A stretch of 64,000 nt of DNA. It comes from CAYQQQ01 sp964420125. GTDB lineage: Bacteria > Actinomycetota > Acidimicrobiia > Acidimicrobiales > Microtrichaceae. Under the pieces are notes generated by a model. That model was not told the origin of the DNA and did no database searches. It was given only the letters and a program-made list of their open reading frames with translations. Positions 20,090 to 27,154 of the stretch are shown in pieces. The DNA lies in NCBI GenBank assembly GCA_964420125.1, contig CAYQQQ010000012.1, positions 1-64,000 on the forward strand. Reading direction: 5' to 3'. Each line of letters starts with the position of its first letter. Positions within the stretch are counted from its first letter, which is position 1. The position numbers and the translations under genes were made by a program.

Positions 20090-20304
20090 TCGTCGTCCGA
20101 GCCGAGGGCGTCGATGAACGCCTGGTCGTCGGCCTCGTGTGTGCTCGCTGCGACCGCTGCTGACTGCAGGTGGGCCTGTTCGACGAACTGCGGTGAGCGA
20201 ACGTCGGGAACCCAGATCTGAAGGGGCCGCAGGCCCTGGGCGCGCATGCGCTCGCGGTAGGCCCGGACCCGTTCGGCTGTCGGAGCGGTGGATCGTCGAG
20301 TCAT
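20086..20304 (-). CDS. MazE-like antitoxin (DUF3018 type)
   Basis: A 72-residue protein with a basic start, the ERVRAYRERMRAQGLRPLQI segment characteristic of this antitoxin group, and WVPDVRSPQF, then an acidic tail expected to block the toxin. It is translationally coupled to MazF. A 14-bp palindrome lies 8-21 bp upstream of its ATG (20304), consistent with autorepression by the complex. Confidence 0.85.
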   Translation of the reverse strand: MTRRSTAPTAERVRAYRERMRAQGLRPLQIWVPDVRSPQFVEQAHLQSAAVAASTHEADDQAFIDALGSDDE

Positions 20305-20311
20305 GGCACCA

Positions 20312-20325
20312 CGTTACATGTAACG
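20312..20325. promoter_or_regulatory. Palindromic operator of the toxin-antitoxin module
   Basis: Perfect 14-bp palindrome CGTTACATGTAACG, AT-rich against its surroundings, 7 bp upstream of the antitoxin start. It probably overlaps the -10 element. Autoregulation through such palindromes is established for MazEF-type modules; binding here is inferred. Confidence 0.6.
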
Positions 20326-20336
20326 CCCGGAGGTGT

Positions 20337-20412
20337 CACCGGCCGGTCGCCCACCGGCGAGCTCGGTGCCGCGCCTCAGAGGTCGAGGGTGGCGCCGGCC
20401 ACCACGCCGGAC
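20337..20412. repeat. 76-bp direct repeat, proximal copy (within enoyl-CoA hydratase 3' end)
   Basis: Partner of 19645-19720. It includes the last codons and stop of the intact enoyl-CoA hydratase gene. The five differences cluster just past the stop codon (four) with one in the coding part. Confidence 0.85.
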
Positions 20413-21059
20413 TGGCGCAGCACCTTGGCCTTGGTCCGCAGGAGCACGTCACGCGGCGCCGCGGTCACGGCGACCGCCATCTCCAACGCCCGCTCGAGCA
20501 CCTCTTCGGGTTCGACCACGGCGTTGACCAGTCGGATCTCGAAGGCTTCGCGGGCATCCAGCACACGACCGGTCATGCACAGCTCCCGGGCCATGCCGCC
20601 ACCGACGAGGTCGCGCAGCGGCCCGTAGACGACGTCGCCGAAGGTGTACTCCGGGTGGGAGAACGTGGCGGTGCTCGACGCCACCCGCAGGTCGCACATC
20701 ACCGCCAGGTCCATCCCGCCCGCGACGGCGGGACCGCCGACGGCGGCGATGGTGGGCAGCGGGAAGGTCATCACGCTGCGGTGGTAGCGGTCGCTGGAGG
20801 CCCACAGCCGATCGCCGAGCTCGTGGTCCTCCATGGCCCGCTCGAACTCCCGCAGGTCGAACCCGGCGCAGAAGACCGGGCCTCGCCCCGCGATCACCAC
20901 AACCTTCACGCCCTCGTCGGCCGCCAGCTCGTCGAGTCGGTCGGCCAGCTCGTCACGAAGGGCGATCGAGAGGGCGTTGCGGCGCTCGGGGCGATCGAGG
21001 GTGACCAGGGCGACACCCTCAGCAGGACGCTCTTCGATCACGAGCATGTCGTCGGCCAC
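20376..21059 (-). CDS. Enoyl-CoA hydratase/isomerase family protein
   Basis: A ~227-residue crotonase-fold enzyme: VALVTLDRPERRNALS, the oxyanion-hole segments GRGPVFCAGFDLREF and AVGGPAVAGGMDLAVMCDLRVAS, and FSHPEYTFG. Glu at the usual second catalytic position is not obvious, so hydratase versus isomerase/hydrolase activity is open. GTG 21059 is taken as start (ATG 21047 is an alternative). Its last codons are part of the 76-bp repeat, so its C-terminus may be supplied by the inserted element. Confidence 0.87.
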   Translation of the reverse strand: MADDMLVIEERPAEGVALVTLDRPERRNALSIALRDELADRLDELAADEGVKVVVIAGRGPVFCAGFDLREFERAMEDHELGDRLWASSDRYHRSVMTFPLPTIAAVGGPAVAGGMDLAVMCDLRVASSTATFSHPEYTFGDVVYGPLRDLVGGGMARELCMTGRVLDAREAFEIRLVNAVVEPEEVLERALEMAVAVTAAPRDVLLRTKAKVLRQSGVVAGATLDL

Positions 21060-21088
21060 GGCCGCAGTGTAGGTGCGGCCCCCGCCCC

Positions 21089-21907
21089 TCACCCGGCGAA
21101 ACGAACCGCGGCGCCTGCGCCGGGCCCGGTGGTGGTCACCTGCGAGGTCGTCGACGGGGCGACACTCGTCGACGTCGAGCTCGGCGCCGCGGTCGTCGGT
21201 GCGGCGGTCGTGGTCGTCGTCGTCGTGGTGGTCACCGCCTCGGGCAGCGCTGCGAACCAGATCTGGTAGATGGGGAACCCGCTGAGCACGCTGAAGGTGA
21301 AGCTCAGCGTCGTGATGGCCACGGTCGGGCGGAACCAACCGGCGGCGCCGGTGGTGTCGGATCCCGACCCGATCAGCGTGCCGGTGCCCGCGTCCCAGGT
21401 GGGTTGATCGCTGTTGGGCGGCGAGTAGTTGAACCCGCCCTGGAAGCCGAGCGCCGACACCGGAACCGCGCTCCCCGACGCATCGGTGGCGGTGATGCGA
21501 ACCGTGTCCGCGTCGATGTCGCCGAGGGCGAAGCCCCAACCGGTCCCTGGTGTGGGCGAATCGAAGGTGAAGGTGGTCGTGGAGGGCGTCTGTCCGGTGG
21601 CGTAGCGCACCGACGCGTACTGCTGGTCCTGGCTGCTGCCGAAGACGGCTCCCCACGGCCACGAGGCCGGGAGGTAGGTGGAGGCACCGCTGTTGATCTC
21701 CACACCCGTGGCGCCGGTGGCATCCGAGGTGAAGGTGGCGCCGGGGAAGCCGGTCAGGCCGATGGCCATCGCCCCGGTGAACGCGCCGCTGCCACCTCCG
21801 ACCGACCAGGCAGCATAGGTGCCCGGATCGGCGGCGGAGAGCGGTGCGCCGCTCCACGACACGGCCGCCAGCACGGCGCCGACGAGTGCCGTGCTCACCT
21901 GTCGCAT
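21089..21907 (-). CDS. Secreted protein with Thr/Ser-rich C-terminus
   Basis: A ~272-residue protein of unknown function. A Sec signal peptide (MRQVSTALVGAVLAAVSWSG then APLSA) precedes a beta-rich Gly/Thr/Ser body with FTFDSP and DIDADTVRITATDASG, like extracellular beta-sandwich domains. Residues ~225-260 are almost entirely Thr, Ala, Pro and Ser, encoded by a GTC/GTG microsatellite on the plus strand (about 21200-21235). No LPxTG or membrane anchor follows; the stop comes soon after. GTG 21928 is an alternative start. Confidence 0.7.
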   Translation of the reverse strand: MRQVSTALVGAVLAAVSWSGAPLSAADPGTYAAWSVGGGSGAFTGAMAIGLTGFPGATFTSDATGATGVEINSGASTYLPASWPWGAVFGSSQDQQYASVRYATGQTPSTTTFTFDSPTPGTGWGFALGDIDADTVRITATDASGSAVPVSALGFQGGFNYSPPNSDQPTWDAGTGTLIGSGSDTTGAAGWFRPTVAITTLSFTFSVLSGFPIYQIWFAALPEAVTTTTTTTTTAAPTTAAPSSTSTSVAPSTTSQVTTTGPGAGAAVRFAG

Positions 21908-22030
21908 CCTCGGTCCCGGCGACGCCACGTCGCGGACGTTACTCGCCGATCAGTTCGTCGGGAGGCCACTGGCCGTGCCCGGATCGGTGCGCCGGCGCGG
22001 CGCCCGACATGCCCCTCGAAAGGCCGGGGC

Positions 22031-22939
22031 TCAGCTCCCCTCCACCAGCTGCGCCCGGTACTCGTGGAGGCGGTCGAGCTCCTCGGTAGGGAGGCGGGGG
22101 AAGTCGATGGGCAGGGCGTCGATCGTCTCGACGAGCACCTCGGACACGAGCGCCCGCATCAGCCACTTGCGGTCCGCGGGGATCACCCACCAGGGGGCGT
22201 GCTCGGTGGAGGTGGCCCGGATCATCTGCTGGAAGGCGTGCTGGTAGTCGTCCCAGAACCCGCGCTCACGCACGTCGGCCGAGGAGAACTTCCAGTTCTT
22301 GTCGGGCTCGTCGATGCGGGAGATGAAGCGCTTCGCCTGCTCCTCCTTGCTGAGGTTCAAGAAGAACTTGACCACCCGGAAGCCGTTGCGGTGCAGGTGG
22401 CGCTCGAAGGCGACGGCGTCCTCGAAGCGGTGCTGCCACATGTGCTTGGTACGTGCCGAATCGGGCAGGTGCTGTGCGTCCAGCACCTCGGGGTGCACCC
22501 GCACCACCAACATCTCCTCGTAGTAGGAGCGGTTGAAGATGGCCAGCTCGCCCCGGGCGGGCAGGCCCGGCCCGTAGCGCCACAGCCAGGAGTGGTCCAG
22601 CTCCTGGCTGCTCGGGACCTTGTAGCTGGTCACCTTCACCCCCTGGGGGTTGAGCCCCGACAGGACGTGCTTGATGGTGGAGTCCTTCCCGGCGGCGTCC
22701 ATCGCCTGGAAGACGGCCAGCACGCCGTAGGTGTCGTTGGCCCAGAGCTTGGCCTGGGCGTCGATCAGGGCCTGGCGGTTCTCCTCGAGCACCGTCTCGG
22801 CCCGGCTGCGGACCAGGTCCTTCTCCTTCTTGGGAACCAGGTCGCTGCCCACCCAGTCGGTGTGGTGGTCCTCGAGTCGGAAGGTGCCGTCGGTGGCGGC
22901 TCGGCAGAGGCGGATGGCTTCGGGATGTCGGGTCGGCAC
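22031..22939 (-). CDS. ppk2: Polyphosphate kinase 2 family protein
   Basis: A ~302-residue PPK2: VLAVFQAMDAAGKDSTIKHV (Walker A), a lid region with NRSYYEEMLVVRVHPE, FFLNLSKEEQAKRF and the WVIPADRKWLMRALV stretch. These enzymes transfer phosphate between polyphosphate and nucleotides. GTG 22939 is chosen; GTG 22981 in the same frame would add 14 residues and start 4 bp after the preceding gene's stop, so co-transcription with the 22985 gene is likely. Confidence 0.92.
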   Translation of the reverse strand: MPTRHPEAIRLCRAATDGTFRLEDHHTDWVGSDLVPKKEKDLVRSRAETVLEENRQALIDAQAKLWANDTYGVLAVFQAMDAAGKDSTIKHVLSGLNPQGVKVTSYKVPSSQELDHSWLWRYGPGLPARGELAIFNRSYYEEMLVVRVHPEVLDAQHLPDSARTKHMWQHRFEDAVAFERHLHRNGFRVVKFFLNLSKEEQAKRFISRIDEPDKNWKFSSADVRERGFWDDYQHAFQQMIRATSTEHAPWWVIPADRKWLMRALVSEVLVETIDALPIDFPRLPTEELDRLHEYRAQLVEGS

Positions 22940-22984
22940 CGGCCCAGTATCGCCGCCGACGCCACCGGATCCTCTCGACACCGC

Positions 22985-23524
22985 TCAGCGATGGCCAGCT
23001 GCCTGGGAGGTCGGCCGGCACGGCACGAGGGCCGAGCGACGAACCTCGAAGGCCACCGAGGTGTCACGGGTGTGCACCCCGGAGCGACACCTCGAGGTGA
23101 TGACGTCGAGCACGAGGCCGTCCCAGGCGGCGAGGAGGGTGACGGTCTGGAGGGAGTCGTGGCCGTCGAGGAGGGGCCGGACCTCGTCGAGCACCCGCTC
23201 CGGGCTCTCCCACACCCAGTCGTCGCCCACCGCCACGAACCGGCACCGGTGCGACTGCCGGGATCGCTGGATCATCGAACCCGGGCAGACCACCAGGCCT
23301 CCGGGGGTGAGCCATGGCTCCGCCGCCATGCCCCGGCCGTCGAAGCCGCGGGCGAAGGCGTCCTCGACCACCGCGGCGAGGTCCTCGTCGGCGAGCGCGC
23401 GACGCTGCTGCTCGTCCTTCACCGCCCCGGCCAGCGCCGCCAGCTCCAGGTCGTCGAGGTGGAGAAGCTCGGCGCCGGTCGGTGCCCGCAGCGTCGGCGA
23501 GGCCGAGGGGGCGTTTCGATCCAT
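22985..23524 (-). CDS. Hypothetical protein upstream of ppk2
   Basis: A 179-residue protein I do not recognise. It starts polar, has an alpha-helical acidic stretch (EDLAAVVEDAFARGF), then a beta-rich half with TPGGLVVCPGSMI, WVWESPERVLDEV and FEVRRSALVP. No signal peptide or membrane segment. Same strand as ppk2, short spacing, so probably one transcript. Confidence 0.6.
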   Translation of the reverse strand: MDRNAPSASPTLRAPTGAELLHLDDLELAALAGAVKDEQQRRALADEDLAAVVEDAFARGFDGRGMAAEPWLTPGGLVVCPGSMIQRSRQSHRCRFVAVGDDWVWESPERVLDEVRPLLDGHDSLQTVTLLAAWDGLVLDVITSRCRSGVHTRDTSVAFEVRRSALVPCRPTSQAAGHR

Positions 23525-23573
23525 GCCTCCATCGTGGACCGCCCGTGTGACACCCCCGCGCCGGGGCTCCCCG

Positions 23574-26009
23574 TCAGGAGACCCCGACGGTGCTCCCAGC
23601 GGGCTCCAGGGCCAGCTCCAACACGGTGCGCACGTCGTCGACCAGGTGGACCCGAAGCTCTTCGAGCACCTCGTCGGGCACGTCGTCGAGATCCGCGTCG
23701 TTGGCCGCGGGGAGGATCACCTCGGTGATGCCGGCCCGGTGAGCGGCCAGCAGCTTCTGCTTCACCCCGCCGATGGGCAGCACACGGCCGTGGAGGCTGA
23801 TCTCGCCGGTCATGGCCACCTCGTGGCGCATGGGTCGCCCGGTGAGGGCCGACACCAGGGCGGTGGTCATGGTGACGCCGGCGGAGGGGCCGTCCTTGGG
23901 CACGGCACCGGCGGGGAAGTGCACGTGGAACCGACCGGAGTGCAGCGCCGACAACGGGTCCTCGCCATCGGCGGCCTGGTCGCGCAGCACCTCGGGGTTG
24001 GCCCGCAGGAACGACAGCGCGATCCGCCCCGACTCCTGCATGACGTCGCCCAGCTGTCCGGTGAGCTCGAGGGCGCCGACCGTCGGTCCGGCGGGTATCG
24101 CGGTCCCGTCGCCACCCAGCGGTTCGGTGCCGCGATCGACGCGGGCCACCTCCACCAGCAGCACGTCACCTCCTGCTCCGGTGACGGCCAGACCGGTGGC
24201 CACGCCGGGCACGCCCCGCGGACGCTCCTCGTCGATGCGGTGGCGGGGCCGGCCCAGGTGCTCGCGCACCTCCTCCACGTCGACCCGAGCCGGCAGTGCC
24301 GCCTCATCGCCGTCGCCGTCGCCGGCCACCCGGGCGGCCAGCTTGCGCATGACCTCGGCCAGCTTGCGCTCCAGGCCGCGCACCCCCGGCTCGCGGGTGT
24401 GGCCTTCGACGATGGCCCGCAGCGCCTCGTCGGTCACCTCCACCTCGCCGTCGCGCAGGCCTGCGGCCTCCCGCTGCCGGCCGACGAGGTGGTCCCGGGC
24501 GATGTCGACCTTCTCGGCCAGGGTGTAGCCGTCGAGCTGGATCACCTCGAGGCGGTCGAGCAACGGGCCGGGGATGGTGTCGAGCACGTTGGCCGTGGCG
24601 ATGAACAGCACGTCGGAGAGGTCGAGGTCGAGCTCCAGGTAGTGGTCCCGGAAGGTGGAGTTCTGGGCGGGGTCGAGCACCTCCAGCAGGGCTGCCGAGG
24701 GATCGCCGCGCCAGTCGGCACCGACCTTGTCGAGCTCGTCGAGGACCATGACGGGGTTCATGGCCCCCGCCTCCTCGATCGCCTTCACGATGCGACCGGG
24801 CCGGGCACCCACGTAGGTGCGTCGGTGCCCGCGGATCTCGGCCTCGTCACGGACCCCGCCGAGCGCCACTCGGACGTACGGACGGCCCGTGGCCTCGGCG
24901 ATGGACTGGCCGAGGGAGGTCTTGCCCACACCCGGGGGCCCGACCAGGGCCAGGATGGCGCCGGTGGCAGGACGTCCCTTGCCGGGCTCCTCGGTGCTCG
25001 ACCCGCCGTCGCGCTCGGCGCGCAGCTTGCGCACCGCCAGGTGCTCGAGGAGGCGGTCCTTCACCTTGTCGAGGCCGGTGTGGTCGGCATCGAGCTGGTC
25101 GCGGGCCGCGGTCAGGTCGAGCCGCTCCTCGGCGTGGACGTCCCAGGGGACCTCCAGCACGGTGTCGAGCCAGGTCCGGATCCAGCCGTGCTCCGCAGCC
25201 TGCTCCGGGGTGCGCTCGAGCTTGTCGATCTCGGCCAGCACGGCGGTCTGCACGTGCTCGGGCAGCTCCCGGTCGGCCAGCTTGGCCCGGTAGTCGTCCA
25301 CCAAGGCACCGTCGTCCTCGCCGAGCTCCTTGCGGATGGCCGCCATCTGCTGGCGCAGGATGGCCTCCCGCTGGTGCTGTTCGAGGTTCTCGGCGACCTC
25401 GGCACGCACCTTGGCCTTGAGCTCCAGCTCGGCGAGGGTGTCCCTGGCCCAGGCGATGACCTTCTCGAGCCGCTCGGTGAGGTCCAGGGTCTCCAGCACC
25501 TCCACCTTCTGCTCGAGGGAGATGTCGGGGCTGTAGCCGACGATGTCCGCCAGCGCTCCGGGGGTGTCGACGCTGCGGACGAAGTCGGCGATCTGGGGGG
25601 CGCGCCGCAGCTCGAGGATGTTCTCCAGCAGCGCCCGGTACTCCCGGGCCAGCTGGCGCTCCTCGTCGGTGGGGGGCTCCTCGACCACCTCGTCGATCTC
25701 CACCCAGAGGGCGTCGCCCGTGCCGGGCACGGCGACGCCGAGTCGGGCCCGCCGCAGGCCCCGGACGAACACGGCTCTCCCGCCACCGGGCAGCTCGCCA
25801 GCCTGGTCGATGGTGGCCACGGTGCCGACGGTGGCGTAGCGCTCTCCCAGCTTGGGCACCAGCAGGACATCGGTGCCCGTCGCCATGGCGGCGTCGATGG
25901 CCGAGCGGGCTTCGTCGGTCTCCAAGGCGATGGTGAGGACCATCTGGGGCAGCACCACCCCGCTGGTCAGGGTGAGCACGGGGAGTGCGGCGGTGGAGAG
26001 CTCGTTCAC
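23574..26009 (-). CDS. lon: ATP-dependent Lon protease
   Basis: An 811-residue Lon. An N-terminal LAN domain starts LPVLTLTSGVVLPQMVLTIA. The AAA+ module has Walker A GPPGVGKTSLG and Walker B VMVLDELDK. The C-terminal protease domain has the catalytic Ser in KDGPSAGVTM and Lys in IGGVKQKLLAAHRAG. GTG 26009 is preceded by AGGAG with good spacing. A HAIR-type inverted repeat about 93 bp upstream suggests HspR control in heat shock. Confidence 0.96.
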   Translation of the reverse strand: MNELSTAALPVLTLTSGVVLPQMVLTIALETDEARSAIDAAMATGTDVLLVPKLGERYATVGTVATIDQAGELPGGGRAVFVRGLRRARLGVAVPGTGDALWVEIDEVVEEPPTDEERQLAREYRALLENILELRRAPQIADFVRSVDTPGALADIVGYSPDISLEQKVEVLETLDLTERLEKVIAWARDTLAELELKAKVRAEVAENLEQHQREAILRQQMAAIRKELGEDDGALVDDYRAKLADRELPEHVQTAVLAEIDKLERTPEQAAEHGWIRTWLDTVLEVPWDVHAEERLDLTAARDQLDADHTGLDKVKDRLLEHLAVRKLRAERDGGSSTEEPGKGRPATGAILALVGPPGVGKTSLGQSIAEATGRPYVRVALGGVRDEAEIRGHRRTYVGARPGRIVKAIEEAGAMNPVMVLDELDKVGADWRGDPSAALLEVLDPAQNSTFRDHYLELDLDLSDVLFIATANVLDTIPGPLLDRLEVIQLDGYTLAEKVDIARDHLVGRQREAAGLRDGEVEVTDEALRAIVEGHTREPGVRGLERKLAEVMRKLAARVAGDGDGDEAALPARVDVEEVREHLGRPRHRIDEERPRGVPGVATGLAVTGAGGDVLLVEVARVDRGTEPLGGDGTAIPAGPTVGALELTGQLGDVMQESGRIALSFLRANPEVLRDQAADGEDPLSALHSGRFHVHFPAGAVPKDGPSAGVTMTTALVSALTGRPMRHEVAMTGEISLHGRVLPIGGVKQKLLAAHRAGITEVILPAANDADLDDVPDEVLEELRVHLVDDVRTVLELALEPAGSTVGVS

Positions 26010-26101
26010 TTCGACTCCTGTGGGAGAGGGGGGAGGTTGCGCCAGGCAACCCGTCCGAATCGACTGCTATTCCACGGTCGCCTGCCGTCGTTGTCGGCAA
26101 A

Positions 26102-26122
26102 GTTGAGCGTGGGACACTCAAC
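26102..26122. promoter_or_regulatory. HAIR-like operator (predicted HspR site) upstream of lon
   Basis: Half-sites GTTGAGC and ACTCAAC separated by exactly 7 bp. The HAIR consensus known for actinobacterial HspR is CTTGAGT-N7-ACTCAAG; this site matches 11 of 14 half-site positions. It sits about 93 bp upstream of the lon start on the side expected for its promoter. HspR control of lon is established in Streptomyces; here it is predicted. Confidence 0.65.
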
Positions 26123-26196
26123 CGTAGCGGATCGTCGGAACAAGCGGACCGCGGGTGCGGAGCTCCCCCGGGACGTTCTCCGACGCTCGAACGCGG

Positions 26197-26224
26197 CGCA
26201 GCCCCTGCATCTGCAGGGGCTGCG
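26197..26224 (-). terminator. Terminator hairpin of tRNA-Ser(GCU)
   Basis: Perfect inverted repeat with 13-bp arms (26197-26209 and 26212-26224; CGCAGCCCCTGCA and its complement) and essentially no loop, so the inner bases must open. It starts 7 bp past the tRNA 3' end. It also lies upstream of lon and would insulate lon from tRNA readthrough. Confidence 0.75.
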
Positions 26225-26231
26225 ACACCGG

Positions 26232-26320
26232 CGGAGAGGGTGGGATTTGAACCCACGGAGGGGTTGCCCCCTCACCTCCTTAGCAGGGAGGCCCGATCGG
26301 CCAGACTCCGGCACCTCTCC
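26232..26320 (-). tRNA. tRNA-Ser(GCU)
   Basis: An 89-nt class II tRNA. Acceptor GGAGAGG pairs with CCTCTCC, with discriminator G; CCA is not encoded. Anticodon loop CTGCTAA in a CCTCC/GGAGG stem gives anticodon GCT. The long variable arm GAGGGGGCAACCCCTC and the T loop GGTTCAAATC are standard. Confidence 0.95.
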
Positions 26321-26484
26321 GGAAACGGACGCTCACTGTACTGCCTGGGCTGCGCACCGGCGACCCCGACCTGGCTGCAGCCCTGCTAGCACGAGTGAAC
26401 GACGACCATGACGAATGTTGCGGTTGTTGGGCGAATCTGCCCTTATGTTGCAGATGTGTTACGAGTAGATGCACACTGTCCCCC

Positions 26485-26856
26485 ATGGCTACACGTCAGC
26501 AACTCCTACGACTCGCCCTGCCCGTCGTCGCGGCCGCCGCGGTGACCCTCACCGGATGCGTCGGTGCGCCCGCGGTGCACGACAAGTTCCCGACTGCCGT
26601 CTCCAACGAGGGCCTGTATCGCCTGCGCAAGTGCGAATCGGGCGACAACTACGCCGCGGTGAACCGCAGCGGCACCTACCGCGGCGCCTACCAGTTCAGC
26701 CGCTCCACCTGGAACGGGGTCGCCCGCGCCCACTACCCCGAGCTCCAAGGTGTGGACCCGGCCGCGGCAGCACCCTGGGACCAGGACCGGATGGCCCGGG
26801 CGCTCTGGGCCAACGGCGGGCCCGGTCATTGGCCGGTGTGCTCCCGGCGGGTCTGA
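26485..26856 (+). CDS. Rpf-like transglycosylase-domain lipoprotein
   Basis: A 123-residue protein. A signal peptide with lipobox LTGC (~residues 1-24) precedes one resuscitation-promoting-factor-type domain: LRKCESGDNYAAVNRSGTYRGAYQF with catalytic Glu, SRSTWNGVA and a final GHWPVC that pairs the cysteines. It should cleave or bind peptidoglycan outside the membrane. ATG 26485 is chosen because it starts the signal peptide; the upstream in-frame ATG (26395) adds a Cys-rich, non-conserved tail. Confidence 0.85.
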   Translation: MATRQQLLRLALPVVAAAAVTLTGCVGAPAVHDKFPTAVSNEGLYRLRKCESGDNYAAVNRSGTYRGAYQFSRSTWNGVARAHYPELQGVDPAAAAPWDQDRMARALWANGGPGHWPVCSRRV

Positions 26857-26880
26857 CCCCTCCCGAACCTTCCGCGTGCT

Positions 26881-26910
26881 CGGTGGCGCCGGCTCCGGTC
26901 GGCGCCACCG
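26881..26910 (+). terminator. Terminator hairpin after the Rpf-like gene
   Basis: Perfect 11-bp stem CGGTGGCGCCG / CGGCGCCACCG with an 8-nt loop, 24 bp after the stop. No U-tract. It would stop readthrough into tRNA-Arg. Confidence 0.7.
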
Positions 26911-26970
26911 TCGCGTTGCGGCTTCGGGGTGGTCACTCCCGGTGGGAGGGTCTACAGTCATCGTCTCCCA

Positions 26971-27044
26971 GCGCTCGTAGCTCAATTGGATAGAGCATCT
27001 GACTACGGATCAGAAGGTTGGGGGTTCGAGTCCCTCCGAGCGCG
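26971..27044 (+). tRNA. tRNA-Arg(ACG), integration target
   Basis: A 74-nt tRNA. Acceptor GCGCTCG pairs with CGAGCGC, discriminator G, CCA not encoded. Anticodon loop CTACGGA gives ACG (read as ICG). D loop TAGCTCAATTGGATAGAGC and T loop GGTTCGAGTC are normal. Its 3' half from the anticodon loop onward is the att core repeated at 34455 and 36529, so it is the attachment gene for the island. Confidence 0.97.
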
Positions 27045-27053
27045 CTGAAGTCC
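27003..27053. repeat. att core, copy 1 (attL, within tRNA-Arg)
   Basis: 51 bp identical to 34455-34505, and the first 45 bp identical to 36529-36573. It begins in the tRNA anticodon loop and ends just past the gene. Integration into this part of a tRNA is typical of tyrosine integrases. Confidence 0.93.
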
Positions 27054-27075
27054 CCCGGGTTTGCAGGCCCGGGGG
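27052..27075 (+). terminator. Element-borne terminator of tRNA-Arg
   Basis: Perfect 8-bp stem CCCCCGGG / CCCGGGGG with an 8-nt loop, starting 7 bp past the tRNA. All but its first two bases lie inside element 1, so the element replaces the tRNA's terminator. Confidence 0.7.
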
Positions 27076-27101
27076 CTCCCTCGTCGAAGGACTTCCCCCG
27101 A

Positions 27102-27119
27102 CCTGGCAATCCCTTGGCA
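27102..27119. repeat. Putative integrase arm-type site (left)
   Basis: CCTGGCAATCCCTTGGCA, itself carrying TGGCA twice. A copy with one extra C is at 34327-34345, inside the other end of the element. It also lies just before the integrase gene, so binding could autoregulate integrase. Confidence 0.45.
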
Positions 27120-27154
27120 CTCCGAAGGGCCTACGTGTCCGTAGGAGGAGTGCC

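Larger units (their letters stand above)
19645..20412. mobile_element. Toxin-antitoxin insertion bracketed by 76-bp direct repeats
   Basis: A 616-bp segment (19721-20336) holds only a MazF-like toxin, its antitoxin and a palindromic operator. It lies between two near-identical 76-bp copies of the 3' end of the enoyl-CoA hydratase gene. This is the pattern left by insertion at a gene end that regenerates the target. No recombinase is encoded, so the unit is non-autonomous or was made by unequal recombination. Which copy is ancestral is not decidable here. Confidence 0.6.

Noticed and set aside
21200..21235. GTC/GTG simple repeat as a possible regulatory element
   Set aside because: It encodes the poly-threonine stretch of the secreted protein at 21089, so it is explained by coding.
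22731..26411. 1226-codon plus-strand frame across lon
   Set aside because: It is antisense to lon, with composition typical of high-GC shadow frames and no recognisable domain.
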